This document shows positions 14,805-23,566 of a DNA stretch of 64,000 bases, piece by piece. Position 1 is the first letter of the stretch; every line of letters begins with the position of its first letter. The notes under the pieces were generated by a model. The model was not told the DNA's origin, searched no databases, and worked only from the letters and a program-made list of their open reading frames with translations. Source of the DNA: Streptomyces fumanus. GTDB taxonomy: Bacteria; Actinomycetota; Actinomycetes; Streptomycetales; Streptomycetaceae. Location: NCBI RefSeq assembly GCF_014655295.1, contig NZ_BNBI01000001.1, forward strand, positions 806,001 to 870,000, read 5' to 3'. The position numbers and the translations under genes were made by a program.

Positions 14805-16172
14805 ATGACCGGGGGTCATGACCGGGGTGCGGGCAAGCCCCCCGCCACCCACTACCGTGCCCTGCTCGCCGCGGTCCTCGCGGCGGCGCTGGCGCTGTCG
14901 GTCGGCATATACGTCGGTGTGGCCGCCGACGACGGCACCGCGGACCGCACCGCGCGGGCCGATGGCGGCCACCCGCGCGGCGAGGTGGCGCCCGCCTCCG
15001 CGGGCACCTGGGTCGGCGCCTGGTCCGCCTCGCCGGCCGCGGCCGAGCCGGGCACCGAGACCACCGGCCTGGCGGGCCGCTCGGTGCGCAACGTGGTGCA
15101 CGCGGGCGCCGGGGGGACGAGTGCCCGTATCACGCTGTCCAATCTCTACGGCCAGACCCCGCTGACCATCACGCACGCCTCCCTCGCGCTGGCCGACGGC
15201 CCCGGCACCGCCGCCGCGGCCCCCGGCACCCTGCGCGCGCTGGCCTTCTCCGGCAGCCGGCGGGCCGTCGTCCCGGCCGGCGGGCAGGTGACCAGCGACC
15301 CGGTCCGCCTGACCGTGCCGTACGGCGCCGACGTGCTGGTCAGCACGTACTCCCCCACCCGGTCGGGGCCGGTCACCTACCACCCGCGCGCCCGGCAGAC
15401 CAGCTTCCTCGCCGACGGCGACCGCACCGGGGACAGCACCGGGCGGGCGTACACCGAGCGGACCCCGTACTGGCGTTACCTGACCGCGCTGGACGTGCTG
15501 AGCAACGAGGCCGAGGGGACCGTCGTGGCGTTCGGCGACTCGATCACCGACGGCGTCACCTCCACCGAGGGCGCCAACCGCCGCTGGACCGACGTGCTCG
15601 GCGCGCGGCTGCGCGAGGCCGTCGCCGAGGGCCGGGACGTGCCCCGCTACAGCGTGGTCAACCAGGGCATCAGCGGCAACCGGGTGCTGACCGGCGGCCG
15701 GGGCCGGCCCGCCGACAACCCCAGCGGCCTGGACCGGTTCTCCCGGGACGTGCTGGACCGCACCGACGTCAAGGCCGTGATCATCGACCTCGGCGTCAAC
15801 GACATCCTGCGCGACCCCGCCGCCGCCGACCCGGAGGTGCTCCTCGACGGGCTGCGCACCCTGGTCGACCGGGCGCACGCGCGGGGGCTGAAGGTGATCG
15901 GCGCGACCCTGATGCCGTTCGGCGGGCACCGCGGGTACAGCGCCGCCCGGGAGGCGGTACGGCAGGAGGTCAACGCCGAGATCCGGGCCGGGCGGGTCTT
16001 CGACGCGGTCGCCGACTTCGACCGCGCGCTGCGGGACCCGTACGATCCGCGCAGGCTGCGCTCCGACTACGACTGCGGCGACCATCTGCACCCCAGCGAC
16101 AAGGGGTACGCGCGGATGGCCGAGGTGGTCGACCTGGACGACCTGAAGGGCGCGGCCCCGGCCCGTCTGTGA
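14805..16172 (+). CDS. Secreted SGNH/GDSL-type lipase or esterase
   Basis: I start at ATG 14805 (455 residues), preceded by GAGGAG at about 14789. A signal/anchor helix (LLAAVLAAALALSVGIYVGV) is followed by an N-terminal beta-rich domain. The catalytic SGNH domain then follows: block I VVAFGDSITDG (nucleophile Ser), block II Gly in NQGISGNR, block III DLGVNDI (Asn), and block V DCGDHLHPSDKGY with the Asp-x-x-His pair. This layout is that of secreted carbohydrate esterases or lipases of Streptomyces. The substrate is not determined. It stands alone, convergent with the LiaF-like gene. Confidence 0.88.
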   Translation: MTGGHDRGAGKPPATHYRALLAAVLAAALALSVGIYVGVAADDGTADRTARADGGHPRGEVAPASAGTWVGAWSASPAAAEPGTETTGLAGRSVRNVVHAGAGGTSARITLSNLYGQTPLTITHASLALADGPGTAAAAPGTLRALAFSGSRRAVVPAGGQVTSDPVRLTVPYGADVLVSTYSPTRSGPVTYHPRARQTSFLADGDRTGDSTGRAYTERTPYWRYLTALDVLSNEAEGTVVAFGDSITDGVTSTEGANRRWTDVLGARLREAVAEGRDVPRYSVVNQGISGNRVLTGGRGRPADNPSGLDRFSRDVLDRTDVKAVIIDLGVNDILRDPAAADPEVLLDGLRTLVDRAHARGLKVIGATLMPFGGHRGYSAAREAVRQEVNAEIRAGRVFDAVADFDRALRDPYDPRRLRSDYDCGDHLHPSDKGYARMAEVVDLDDLKGAAPARL

Positions 16173-16179
16173 GACCGCC

Positions 16180-16965
16180 TCAGTCCTTCCCCCGCTCCTC
16201 CCGGTTCCGGTGCCGGTGCCGGAGGTCGAGGTGGTTCTCCAGCATCCGGTGGTGGGCGTCCAGCACGTCGTCGCGGACCCGGGCGGCCAGCTCCTGCCGG
16301 GACGCCTTGCGTTCCAGCTTCTCCCGGCGCCGCTCCTCCTTCAGCCGCAGCCGCTCCGCCCGGGTCACCTTGCGCTCCACGCCGACCCCGCCCCAGAAGG
16401 CGAACCCGGTGACGACCACGCGCGGGGCGCCCGGCTCACCGGCGACGCCCGCCTCGCTGTGGTCGAAGCCGCCCATCACGCCGATGCCGCGAACGACGAC
16501 CTCCACGCCGGGCGGCACGACCACGTTCATCCCGCCCATGATCGCGACGCAGTTGACGACGACCTCGCGGTCGGCGAAGTCGGCCTCGCGCAGGTCGATC
16601 TCCCCGCCGCCCCAGAACGCGAAGCAGTTGAACCGTTTCGGCATCGTCCAGCGGCCCTTGCGCTGGAACCCGGACATGATCGCGACCGCCCAGGTCGAGG
16701 AACCCTCGCCGCCGGTGATCCGCGCCGCCCAACTCCCGGGCTCGGCCGGTTCCTTGGTCATCGGCACCGCCGGGGCCGCGCCGACCGGCAGGTCCCGGGT
16801 GATCGGCGCCAGCTCCCCGTAGGTCCGGGCCCGGTACGCGGCGTCCAGCCGCTCCTCGAACTCCGTCATGTCCAGCCGGCCCTCCGCGAGGGCGTCCCGC
16901 AGGACCTCGGCGACTCGTTCACGGTCGGCGTCGGATGCGCGCAGTTCCGGGGCGTCGTCGGTCAT
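16180..16965 (-). CDS. DUF1707 / LiaF-like C-terminal domain protein
   Basis: The 261-residue protein begins with DUF1707: LRASDADRERVAEVLRDALA, EGRLDMTEFEERLDAAYRAR, TYGELAPITRDLP. A LiaF-like beta-helical region follows, with repeated short strands such as FNCFAFWGGGEIDLREADF, VVVNCVAIMGGMNVVVPPGV, GIGVMGGFDH and VVVTGFAFWGGVGVERK. The C-terminus is a charged coiled-coil-like helix (about residues 205-258). Such proteins are linked to cell-envelope stress responses. It lies 33 bp downstream of the ABC transporter operon on the same strand. Confidence 0.82.
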   Translation of the reverse strand: MTDDAPELRASDADRERVAEVLRDALAEGRLDMTEFEERLDAAYRARTYGELAPITRDLPVGAAPAVPMTKEPAEPGSWAARITGGEGSSTWAVAIMSGFQRKGRWTMPKRFNCFAFWGGGEIDLREADFADREVVVNCVAIMGGMNVVVPPGVEVVVRGIGVMGGFDHSEAGVAGEPGAPRVVVTGFAFWGGVGVERKVTRAERLRLKEERRREKLERKASRQELAARVRDDVLDAHHRMLENHLDLRHRHRNREERGKD

Positions 16966-16997
16966 GACAGCAGCCTACGAGGTCGTCGTCGCGGGCA

Positions 16998-18023
16998 CTA
17001 CGCGCTCGCCCGTTCCGCATACATCCTGGCGATCACCGTCTCGATGTCGGGCTCCCGCACCGACAGGTCGACCAGCGGGTACGCCGCCGCGACGGCCGCG
17101 ACCAGGCCGGCCGCCGACGCGGACGCCGGGAAGCCGATCCACTGCCGGACGCCGTCCACCCGGACCACCCGGGCGGGCGCCGGGACGTCGATCGGCGGCA
17201 GTTCCCGCTCCAGGTCCACCACCAGGGTCCGTTCGCTCTCCCCCGCCTCGTGCAGCCCGGTGAGCGGGCCGTCGTACATCAGGCGGCCGTGGTCGATGAC
17301 CATCACCCGGGAGCAGAGCTGCTCGATGTCGGTCAGGTCGTGCGTGGTCAGCAGGACCGTGGTGCCGCGCTCGGCGTTCAACTCCCGCAGGAAGCCGCGC
17401 ACCTTGGCCTTGGAGACCACGTCCAGGCCGATGGTCGGTTCGTCGAGGTAGAGCACCTCGGGGTCGTGCAGCAGGGCCGCCGCGATGTCCCCGCGCATCC
17501 GCTGCCCCAGCGACAACTGCCGTACCGGCACGTCCAGCAGGGCGCCCAGGTCGAGGAGTGCCACGCAGCGGTCGAGGTTCTCCCGGTAACGGGCGTCGGG
17601 GATGCGGTACATGCGGTGCGCCAGCTTGTAGGAGTCGATCAGCGGCAGGTCCCACCAGAGCGTCGTGCGCTGCCCGAACACCACGCCGATCCGCCGGGCC
17701 AGGCGGGTGCGCTCGCGGGACGGGTCGATGCCGGCCACCGTCAGGCGCCCGCCGCTGGGGGTGAGGATGCCGGTGAGCATCTTGATCGTGGTGGACTTCC
17801 CGGCGCCGTTCGGCCCGATGTAGCCGACCACCTCACCGCGCGCCACGGTGAACGACAGCCCGTCCACCGCCCGTACCTCCCGCCGCTCCCGCCGCAGGAA
17901 CCCGGTCCGCTTGCGCACGGTGAAGACCTTCTCGGCCCGCTCCACCCGGATGAGGTCCTCCCGGTCCTCCCCCGGTTCCCCGCCGCGGCCCCTGCCCGGG
18001 TCCGCAACCCCACCGTCGTCCAT
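16998..18023 (-). CDS. ABC transporter ATP-binding protein (exporter)
   Basis: The 341-residue ATPase starts at ATG 18023, six bases after GGGAG, just past the stop of the permease gene. Walker A is GPNGAGKST (residues 70-78), the Q-loop lies in VVFGQRTTLWW, the signature is LSLGQRMRG, Walker B is VLYLDEPTIGLD, and the switch is TTHDLTD. The C-terminal 80 residues form the extra domain common in DrrA/NatA-like exporters, ending in IETVIARMYAE. It is third in an operon with two ABC-2 permeases. The DUF990-type permeases of this arrangement are thought to export small molecules; the cargo is unknown. Confidence 0.92.
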   Translation of the reverse strand: MDDGGVADPGRGRGGEPGEDREDLIRVERAEKVFTVRKRTGFLRRERREVRAVDGLSFTVARGEVVGYIGPNGAGKSTTIKMLTGILTPSGGRLTVAGIDPSRERTRLARRIGVVFGQRTTLWWDLPLIDSYKLAHRMYRIPDARYRENLDRCVALLDLGALLDVPVRQLSLGQRMRGDIAAALLHDPEVLYLDEPTIGLDVVSKAKVRGFLRELNAERGTTVLLTTHDLTDIEQLCSRVMVIDHGRLMYDGPLTGLHEAGESERTLVVDLERELPPIDVPAPARVVRVDGVRQWIGFPASASAAGLVAAVAAAYPLVDLSVREPDIETVIARMYAERASA

Positions 18024-18028
18024 CGCGC

Positions 18029-18850
18029 TCAGCTCCCGGTACTCCGATACGAACGCAGCCCCGCCCGCCACGCCAGCCCCGCGAGCGCGCAGCACACCGC
18101 CGCGACCAGCGGCGACGCGAACGCCGCCCACGGCGGCAGGTCCAGCGGATAGGGCCGCCCCAGCAGATACGACGCCGGCACCCAGTTCACGAAGGCCAGC
18201 GGCAGCACGAAGGTCACCCCGCGCACCAGTTCCGCCGCGAACACCGCCGGCGGGTACTGCAGCAGGGTCGTCCCGCCGTAGGTGAACGCGTTCTGCACCT
18301 CGGCGGCGTCCTGCGCCAGGAACTGGAACGACGCCCCCGCCACGAACACCGCGCCGAAGATCACCGCGCCGCCGGCCAGCGCCACCGGCACCAGCAGCAC
18401 CTTCGCCGGCGTCCAGGCCACGTCCACGGCCGCCAGCGACCAGCCCAGGACCAGCGCGCCCTGCGCCACCCGGCCGATCCGGCGCGGCGCGAACCGGTCC
18501 GCGCCCAGTTGCGCCAGCACCGGCGCCGGACGCACCAGCAGCGTGTCCAGCGTGCCGTCCCGCACCCGCTGCCCGAGCCGCTCCATCGACCCGACCGCCA
18601 GGTCCGCCAGGCCGAAGGCGACCCCGGACAGCCCGTACAGCACGCCGATCTCGGCCAGCGGCCAGCCGCCGAGCGCGTCGACCCGGGAGAACATCAGCAG
18701 GATCGCCACGAAGTCCAGCGCGGTCACCGCGAAGCTCGCCAGCGCCGTCATCGCGAACGACGCCCGGTAGGCCATCGTGGACCGGGTCCACATCCACGCG
18801 ATCAGCCCGTACGCCCGCAGCCCGGCCGCCACCCGGCCGCCGTCACCCAC
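18029..18850 (-). CDS. ABC-2 type permease (DUF990/ABC2_membrane_6 family)
   Basis: The 273-residue protein has about six membrane helices (for example ALASFAVTALDFVAILLMFS, VLYGLSGVAFGLADLAVGS, LLVPVALAGGAVIFGAVFVA and SPLVAAVCCALAGLAWRAGL). The motif VRDGTLDTLLVRPAPVLAQL between helices is typical of this family, as is FLAQDAAEVQNAFTYGG. It overlaps the upstream permease by 8 bases and is followed within 5 bases by the ATPase gene, so the three form one operon and probably a heterodimeric exporter. Confidence 0.9.
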   Translation of the reverse strand: MGDGGRVAAGLRAYGLIAWMWTRSTMAYRASFAMTALASFAVTALDFVAILLMFSRVDALGGWPLAEIGVLYGLSGVAFGLADLAVGSMERLGQRVRDGTLDTLLVRPAPVLAQLGADRFAPRRIGRVAQGALVLGWSLAAVDVAWTPAKVLLVPVALAGGAVIFGAVFVAGASFQFLAQDAAEVQNAFTYGGTTLLQYPPAVFAAELVRGVTFVLPLAFVNWVPASYLLGRPYPLDLPPWAAFASPLVAAVCCALAGLAWRAGLRSYRSTGS

Positions 18851-19643
18851 CCTGCACCACCACCCGCCGGGTCGCCGCCCGCTGCGCCAGCCTCCCGGCC
18901 GCCAGCAGCACCACCGCCCACCCCGCCTGGAACACCAGCACCCCCGCCGCGTCGGCCTCCCCCAGCAGCACGTCGGCCGGCCCCTGCAGCAGCGAGGACC
19001 ACGGCAGCAGCCGCACCACCTCGCCGAGCGCCCCCGGGAACACGTTCAGCGGCAGCAGCAGCCCCGAGCAGAACAGCCCCGCGATCCACGCCATCTGCGC
19101 CACGCCCGCGCCGTCCAGCAGCCAGAACGCCGACAGCGCCACCAGGAACCGGATGCCGTACCCGACCACCATGCCCAGCAGCACCGCCGCCAGGAAGGCG
19201 GCCCACCGGCCCGGCTCCCCGGGCAGCGCCACCGGGAAGAACACCGCCCCGAACACGAACGGCGCCACCCCGCGCCCCAGCAACTGGAACAGCGCCCGGC
19301 CCAGGTCCGCCGCCAGCCACCACATCTGCAGATCGGCCGGCCGGTACAGGTCGACGGCGATGTCACCGCTGCGGATGCGCTCCATCAGCTCGCCCTCGAC
19401 CCCGCCGCCCCCGATGGCCAGCGTGGACAGCAGCGCCTGCCCCACCCACACGTAGGTGACGGCCTGCGCCTGGTCGTAACCTCCCAGATGAGGCCGCTCG
19501 TCCCACAGCGCCAGGTAGGTGTAGACCAGGATCAGCCCGAACACGGTGTTGGTGAACACCCCGGCCGCGGTCGCCGCCCGGTAGGTGGCGTACCGCCGGA
19601 AGCCCCCGGCCGCGACGGCGAGGTACAACCGCTCCGCAGCCAC
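18843..19643 (-). CDS. ABC-2 type permease, first gene of the exporter operon
   Basis: The 266-residue protein shares the family architecture of its partner: N-terminal helix, IRSGDIAVDLYRPADLQMWW (the equivalent of the DTLLVRP motif), and later helices (FLAAVLLGMVVGYGIRFLVA, VAQMAWIAGLFCSGLLLPLN, AGVLVFQAGWAVVLLAAG). LPLNVFPGALGEVVRLLPWS before the last helix is characteristic of ABC2_membrane_6. As the first gene it should have the operon promoter within the 224-bp gap to the divergent penicillin-binding protein gene. Confidence 0.9.
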   Translation of the reverse strand: MAAERLYLAVAAGGFRRYATYRAATAAGVFTNTVFGLILVYTYLALWDERPHLGGYDQAQAVTYVWVGQALLSTLAIGGGGVEGELMERIRSGDIAVDLYRPADLQMWWLAADLGRALFQLLGRGVAPFVFGAVFFPVALPGEPGRWAAFLAAVLLGMVVGYGIRFLVALSAFWLLDGAGVAQMAWIAGLFCSGLLLPLNVFPGALGEVVRLLPWSSLLQGPADVLLGEADAAGVLVFQAGWAVVLLAAGRLAQRAATRRVVVQGG

Positions 19644-19867
19644 TGCCGCGCCCTCCTCCCGCCTACGGCACCGAAGCGCAGGAGCCTAGTGCCGGCATCG
19701 GCCGTCCGGCCACGGGTTTTCGCGACCCGCGGCCCCGGGTGGGGGAACTGATCGCCGGATGCGACAGTCTTCTGTGGGGGCGCACGAACGCGCCGAACAC
19801 GTACGGACGCTCGGACCGCACGGACACGACGTACGACGCACCGCACCACAGGAGCCTTACGCACACC

Positions 19868-22297
19868 ATGAGCGACGATCCGCAGCCGAAGCAGCCGGCC
19901 CCCGGCCGGGCCCACCGGGACGCCAGATCCCCGTCCCCGGACCCCGCCGGAACCGGGACCGTTGCCGGAACCGAACCCGAGGCCGGGACCGGGACGGGCA
20001 CCGCCGGCAAGCCGAAGCGTCCCAAGCGCACCGGCTGGCGCCGGCTGGTCCCGACCTGGCGCATGACGCTCGGCGCCCTGGTGGTCGCCGCCGTGCTGAT
20101 CGTCGGCGGCTTCTTCCTGGGCTACTCCCTGGTGCGCATCCCCGCGGCCAACGCCCTGGCCACCAAGCAGTCCAACGTCTACCTGTACGCCGACGGCACC
20201 GTCCTCGCCCGCGAGGGCAAGGTCAACCGGGAGAGCGTCGCCCTCGCCAAGATCTCCGAGGACGCCCAGCACGCCGTGCTCGCCGCCGAGGACCGCGACT
20301 TCTACACCGAGTCCGCCGTCGACCCCCAGGCCATGATCCGCGCCGCCTGGAACACGGCCACCGGCAAGGGCAAGCAGTCCGGCTCCACCATCACCCAGCA
20401 GTACGTGAAGAACTACTACCTCGCCCAGGAGCAGACCGTCACCCGCAAGGTGAAGGAGTTCTTCATCTCCATCAAGCTCGACCACGAGAAGAGCAAGGCC
20501 GACATCCTGGAGGGCTACCTCAACACCAGCTTCTTCGGCCGCAACGCGTACGGCATCCAGGCCGCCGCCCAGGCGTACTACGGCATGGACGCCGCCGACC
20601 TCGACGCCGCCCGCGGCGCCTACCTCGCCTCGCTGCTCAACGCGCCCAGCGAGTACGACGTGGTCGCCCACCCGCAGAACCGGTCCGCCGCCGAGGCCCG
20701 CTGGAACTACGTGCTGGACGGCATGGTCGACAAGGGCTGGCTCAGCGCCGCCGAGCGGGCCGGCATGAAGTTCCCGATGCCCAAGGAGTCCACCGTCTCC
20801 ACCGGCCTGTCCGGCCAGCGCGGCTACCTGGTCGGCATCGTCAACGACTACCTCACCGAGCAGGGCATCGTCGAGGCCGAGGACCTCGACCGCGGCGGCT
20901 ACCGCATCACCACCACCCTGCAGAAGAAGAAGCAGGACGCCTTCGTCAAGGCCGTCGACGACCAGCTCATGTCCCAGCTCGACCAGAAGAACCGCAAGGT
21001 CGACACGTACGTCCGGGCCGGCGGCGCCTCCATCGACCCCAAGACCGGCAAGGTCGTGGCGATGTACAACGGCATCGACTACGTCAAGCAGTACACGCCC
21101 AACGCCACCCGCCGCGACTTCCAGGTCGGCTCCACCTTCAAGCCGTTCGTCCTCACCGCCGCCGTCGAGCACGGCGCCCGCACTCAGGACGGCCGCCCCG
21201 TCACCCCCGGCACGGTCTACGACGGCTCCAGCGAACGCCCCGTGCAGGGCTGGACCGGCGCCCCCTACGCCCCGGAGAACGAGGACCACACCGACTACGG
21301 CGACATCACCGTGCGGGAGGCCACCGACAAGTCGGTCAACGCCGTGTACGCCCAGATGGCCGTCGACGTCGGCCCCTCCCGGGTCAAGAAGACCGCCGTC
21401 GCCCTCGGCCTGCCCTCCGACACCCCGGAGATGCCCGAGGGCCCGGCCATCGCGCTCGGCACCGCCACCGCCAGCGTCCTGGACATGACCGAGGCGTACG
21501 CCACCCTCGCCAACCACGGGCGGCACGGCACGTACACCATGGTCGAGAAGGTCGTGAAGGACGGCGACGAGGAACTGGAGCTGCCCGCGCGCAAGGTGAA
21601 GCAGGCCGTCAGCCGCGAGGCCGCCGACACCACCACCTCGGTGCTGCGCGGCGTGGTCCAGAACGGCACCGCCACCGCCGCCCAGTCGGCCGGCCGGCCC
21701 GCCGCCGGCAAGACCGGCACCGCCGAGAAGGACAAGGCCGCCTGGTTCGCCGGCTACACCCCCGACCTGGTCACCGTCGTCGCCGTGATGGGCCAGGACC
21801 CGGTCACCGCCGCGCAGCAGCCGCTGTACGGCGCCATGGGCCTGCCGCGGATGAACGGCGGCGGGGCACCGGCCGAGATCTGGGGCCAGTACACACGCGA
21901 CGCCCTGGCGGGCAAGCCGGTGCGCGACTTCGACCTCGACGTCCAGGCCGGCGCCTACGCCACCCAGGCCCCGTCCTCCACCGAGCCCTCCGGTGAGCCC
22001 AGCACCGACGCCACCGGCGACACCGGCAGCGCCACCCCGTCCGGCCAGGAGACCGGCGGCCGCTCGCCCGACGAGAACGACGACGCCACCCCGTCCGGCG
22101 GGGACACCGGCACCGGTACGGGCACGGGCCCGAGTGCGACCGGCGGCCCCAGCACCGAGCCCGGCGCGGACAGCGGCGGCACCGGCGAGACGGACCCGGG
22201 CAACGGGGACGTGGACCCCGGCGGCGGCGACACCGGCGACGGCAGCGCCGACCCGTCGGCCACCGCGGGGCAGATCACCGGCGGGCCCGGTCAGTGA
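19868..22297 (+). CDS. Bifunctional penicillin-binding protein (transglycosylase/transpeptidase, class A)
   Basis: The 809-residue protein starts at ATG 19868; AGGAG lies 13 bases upstream, a rather long spacing. A basic cytoplasmic tail is followed by one membrane helix (about residues 67-88). The transglycosylase domain shows AAEDRDFYTESAVD, GSTITQQYVKN and KVKEFFISIKLDHEKSK. The transpeptidase carries GSTFKPF (SxxK nucleophile), KSVNAVY (SxN) and AGKTGTAEKDKAAWFAGYTP (KTG). The C-terminus after about residue 690 is a disordered Gly/Ser/Thr/Pro tail outside the cell. It polymerises and cross-links peptidoglycan. The ED-x-x-F-x-x-H pattern has Ser/Ala where His is usual. Its end overlaps the convergent SMR gene by 7 bases. 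Confidence 0.93.
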   Translation: MSDDPQPKQPAPGRAHRDARSPSPDPAGTGTVAGTEPEAGTGTGTAGKPKRPKRTGWRRLVPTWRMTLGALVVAAVLIVGGFFLGYSLVRIPAANALATKQSNVYLYADGTVLAREGKVNRESVALAKISEDAQHAVLAAEDRDFYTESAVDPQAMIRAAWNTATGKGKQSGSTITQQYVKNYYLAQEQTVTRKVKEFFISIKLDHEKSKADILEGYLNTSFFGRNAYGIQAAAQAYYGMDAADLDAARGAYLASLLNAPSEYDVVAHPQNRSAAEARWNYVLDGMVDKGWLSAAERAGMKFPMPKESTVSTGLSGQRGYLVGIVNDYLTEQGIVEAEDLDRGGYRITTTLQKKKQDAFVKAVDDQLMSQLDQKNRKVDTYVRAGGASIDPKTGKVVAMYNGIDYVKQYTPNATRRDFQVGSTFKPFVLTAAVEHGARTQDGRPVTPGTVYDGSSERPVQGWTGAPYAPENEDHTDYGDITVREATDKSVNAVYAQMAVDVGPSRVKKTAVALGLPSDTPEMPEGPAIALGTATASVLDMTEAYATLANHGRHGTYTMVEKVVKDGDEELELPARKVKQAVSREAADTTTSVLRGVVQNGTATAAQSAGRPAAGKTGTAEKDKAAWFAGYTPDLVTVVAVMGQDPVTAAQQPLYGAMGLPRMNGGGAPAEIWGQYTRDALAGKPVRDFDLDVQAGAYATQAPSSTEPSGEPSTDATGDTGSATPSGQETGGRSPDENDDATPSGGDTGTGTGTGPSATGGPSTEPGADSGGTGETDPGNGDVDPGGGDTGDGSADPSATAGQITGGPGQ

Positions 22298-22611
22298 CCC
22301 GAGGTCGCCTTCAGACCCACGACGGCGACCAGCAGCAGACAGATGAAGAAGATCCGGGCGGCGGTGGCCGGCTCCCCGAGCACCACCATGCCGAGCACCG
22401 CCGCGCCGGCCGCGCCGATCCCCACCCACACGCCGTAGGCGGTCCCGATCGGCAGCGTCCGCGCCGCGTACGACAGCAGCACCATGCTGGCCACGATCCC
22501 GGCCCCGGTCAGCAGACTCGGCACCAGCCGGGTGAACCCCTCGGTGTACTTCATCCCGATCGACCAGCCGACCTCCAGCAGACCGGCGACGACGAGCAGC
22601 ACCCACGCCAT
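22291..22611 (-). CDS. gdx: SMR family guanidinium exporter (Gdx/SugE type)
   Basis: The 106-residue protein begins at ATG 22611, eight bases after GGAGG. It has four short membrane helices, the conserved membrane glutamate at residue 13 (LLEVGWSIGMKYTEGFTR) and GTAYGVWVGIGAAGA in the third helix. The GWxIGxKY and GTAYxVW patterns fit the Gdx/SugE branch, which exchanges guanidinium for protons, rather than the promiscuous EmrE branch. A guanidine-III-type riboswitch in its leader supports this strongly. The end overlaps the convergent penicillin-binding protein gene. Confidence 0.9.
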   Translation of the reverse strand: MAWVLLVVAGLLEVGWSIGMKYTEGFTRLVPSLLTGAGIVASMVLLSYAARTLPIGTAYGVWVGIGAAGAAVLGMVVLGEPATAARIFFICLLLVAVVGLKATSGH

Positions 22612-22645
22612 GACAGACACCTCCGTGTACGGATCGAACGGCGGT

Positions 22646-22688
22646 GCGTCGTCTTTGCCTTCACCCGGTACGGCGCGTCTCGTCGGGG
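22646..22688 (-). ncRNA. Guanidine-III riboswitch (ykkC-III) in the leader of the SMR gene
   Basis: On the minus strand, 22688 to 22646, the RNA contains CCCCGACGAGAC, GCGCCGUACCGGG, then UGAAGGCAAAGACGACGC. It aligns throughout with the guanidine-III aptamer I remember (P1 from CCCG with CGGG, P2 from GCGCCGU with ACGACGC with one C-A mismatch, and the conserved ACGAG and CAARAC-like joints). It ends 34 bases upstream of the start codon, and GGAGG is nearby, so it may control ribosome access. Confidence 0.85.
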
Positions 22689-22712
22689 TGTCTCCACCGT
22701 AGCAAGGCATGC

Positions 22713-22750
22713 CGAAAAGGGCTGGTGACGATGGTCACCAGCCCTTTTCG
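22713..22750 (-). terminator. 17-bp terminator hairpin after the small chaperonin gene
   Basis: Arms 22713-22729 and 22734-22750 pair perfectly over 17 bp around a 4-base loop; the minus-strand 3' arm ends in CCCTTTTCG. It ends the GroES-like gene and lies just upstream of the riboswitch transcript. Confidence 0.85.
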
Positions 22751-22761
22751 TCGTCCCGTGC

Positions 22762-23118
22762 TCAGAGATACAGCCCGGTGGAGTCCTCCGAGCCCTCGAA
22801 GCGGTCGGCGGCCACCGCGTGCAGGTCGCGCTCGCGCATGAGCACGTACCCGACGCCGCGCACCTCGACCTCGGCGCGGTCCTCCGGGTCGTACAGCACC
22901 CGGTCACCCGGCTCCACCGTCCGGACGTTCTGCCCCACCGCGACGACCTCGGCCCAGGCCAGCCGCCGGCCGACCGCCGCCGTGGCGGGGATCAGGATGC
23001 CGCCCCCCGAACGCCGCTCGCCCTCACTGGTGTCCTGCCGCACGAGCACACGGTCGTGCAGCATCCGGATGGGCAGCTTGTCGTCCTGGGTGCTGTGGTC
23101 GTTTCTGTTGGCGCTCAC
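22762..23118 (-). CDS. GroES-like 10-kDa chaperonin (second copy type)
   Basis: The 118-residue protein shows the Cpn10 pattern: LHDRVLVRQDTSEGERRSGG (residues about 20-39), GGILIPATAAVG, AEVVAVGQNV, VEPGDRVLYDPEDRAEVEVR and YVLMRERDLHAV. It is about 20 residues longer than a standard GroES, with a polar N-terminus and a C-terminal tail. It is not next to groEL, so this is probably the paralogue that Streptomyces keep apart from the main groESL operon. The GTG start has only a weak ribosome-binding site (AAGG directly beside it). Confidence 0.85.
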   Translation of the reverse strand: MSANRNDHSTQDDKLPIRMLHDRVLVRQDTSEGERRSGGGILIPATAAVGRRLAWAEVVAVGQNVRTVEPGDRVLYDPEDRAEVEVRGVGYVLMRERDLHAVAADRFEGSEDSTGLYL

Positions 23119-23141
23119 GCCTTGAACCTACCTGCTCCGTC

Positions 23142-23471
23142 TCAGCCCCTGCGCCGCCGGGTCCGCAGGGCCAGCAGGCCCACCACCCCGACGACCACGA
23201 GGGCCACGGGCACGACCCGCTCCGGCTTGGGTCTGCCCTGCTCGTCCACGAACTGTGCCTTCACATCGCTGACCACCTTGTTGACGCCGACGTAGGCACG
23301 TCCCAGGGTGCGGTCGATGTCGGAGGCGACCTTCGCTCTGGCGTCCCCCATGATCGTCTTCGGGTGCACCCGCATCCCGATCTCGTCCAGCGTCTCGGCC
23401 AGCACCTCGCGGCGGCGCTTGATGTCCGCCTCGATCTGCGCCGGGGTTCTCGTGTCCGACGTGTCCGCCAC
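23142..23471 (-). CDS. DUF3618 membrane protein
   Basis: The 109-residue protein starts at a GTG with GGAGG seven bases upstream. It begins TPAQIEADIKRRREVLAETLD, the DUF3618 signature, followed by VHPKTIMGDARAKVASDIDR, and ends in a membrane helix (VVPVALVVVGVVGLLALRTRRRR). The family is common in actinomycetes; the function is unknown, possibly surface or envelope related. Confidence 0.85.
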   Translation of the reverse strand: MADTSDTRTPAQIEADIKRRREVLAETLDEIGMRVHPKTIMGDARAKVASDIDRTLGRAYVGVNKVVSDVKAQFVDEQGRPKPERVVPVALVVVGVVGLLALRTRRRRG

Positions 23472-23566
23472 CGTACGGCCTCCGATGTGAAGCTGATGCT
23501 TGTTCCGGACAGTCTGTCAGCTCTGCGGCCCACCGCACTGTCAGGACCCCCGGTTACGCTGTTCCG

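Noticed and set aside
16998..18797. A single 599-codon minus-strand frame through the ABC ATPase and into the permease
   Set aside because: The part upstream of 18023 is an out-of-frame reading of the permease gene. ATG 18023 with GGGAG and the start of the ATPase domain give the real gene.
19532..22606. A 1024-codon minus-strand open frame covering the penicillin-binding protein gene
   Set aside because: It is a shadow: high GC leaves long open frames opposite real genes. The plus-strand frame carries the SxxK, SxN and KTG motifs; the antisense product is a Gly/Val/Ala-rich string without a domain.
22713..22750. The 17-bp hairpin as the expression platform of the guanidine riboswitch
   Set aside because: In the direction of transcription it lies before the aptamer, so it ends the previous gene rather than responding to the aptamer.
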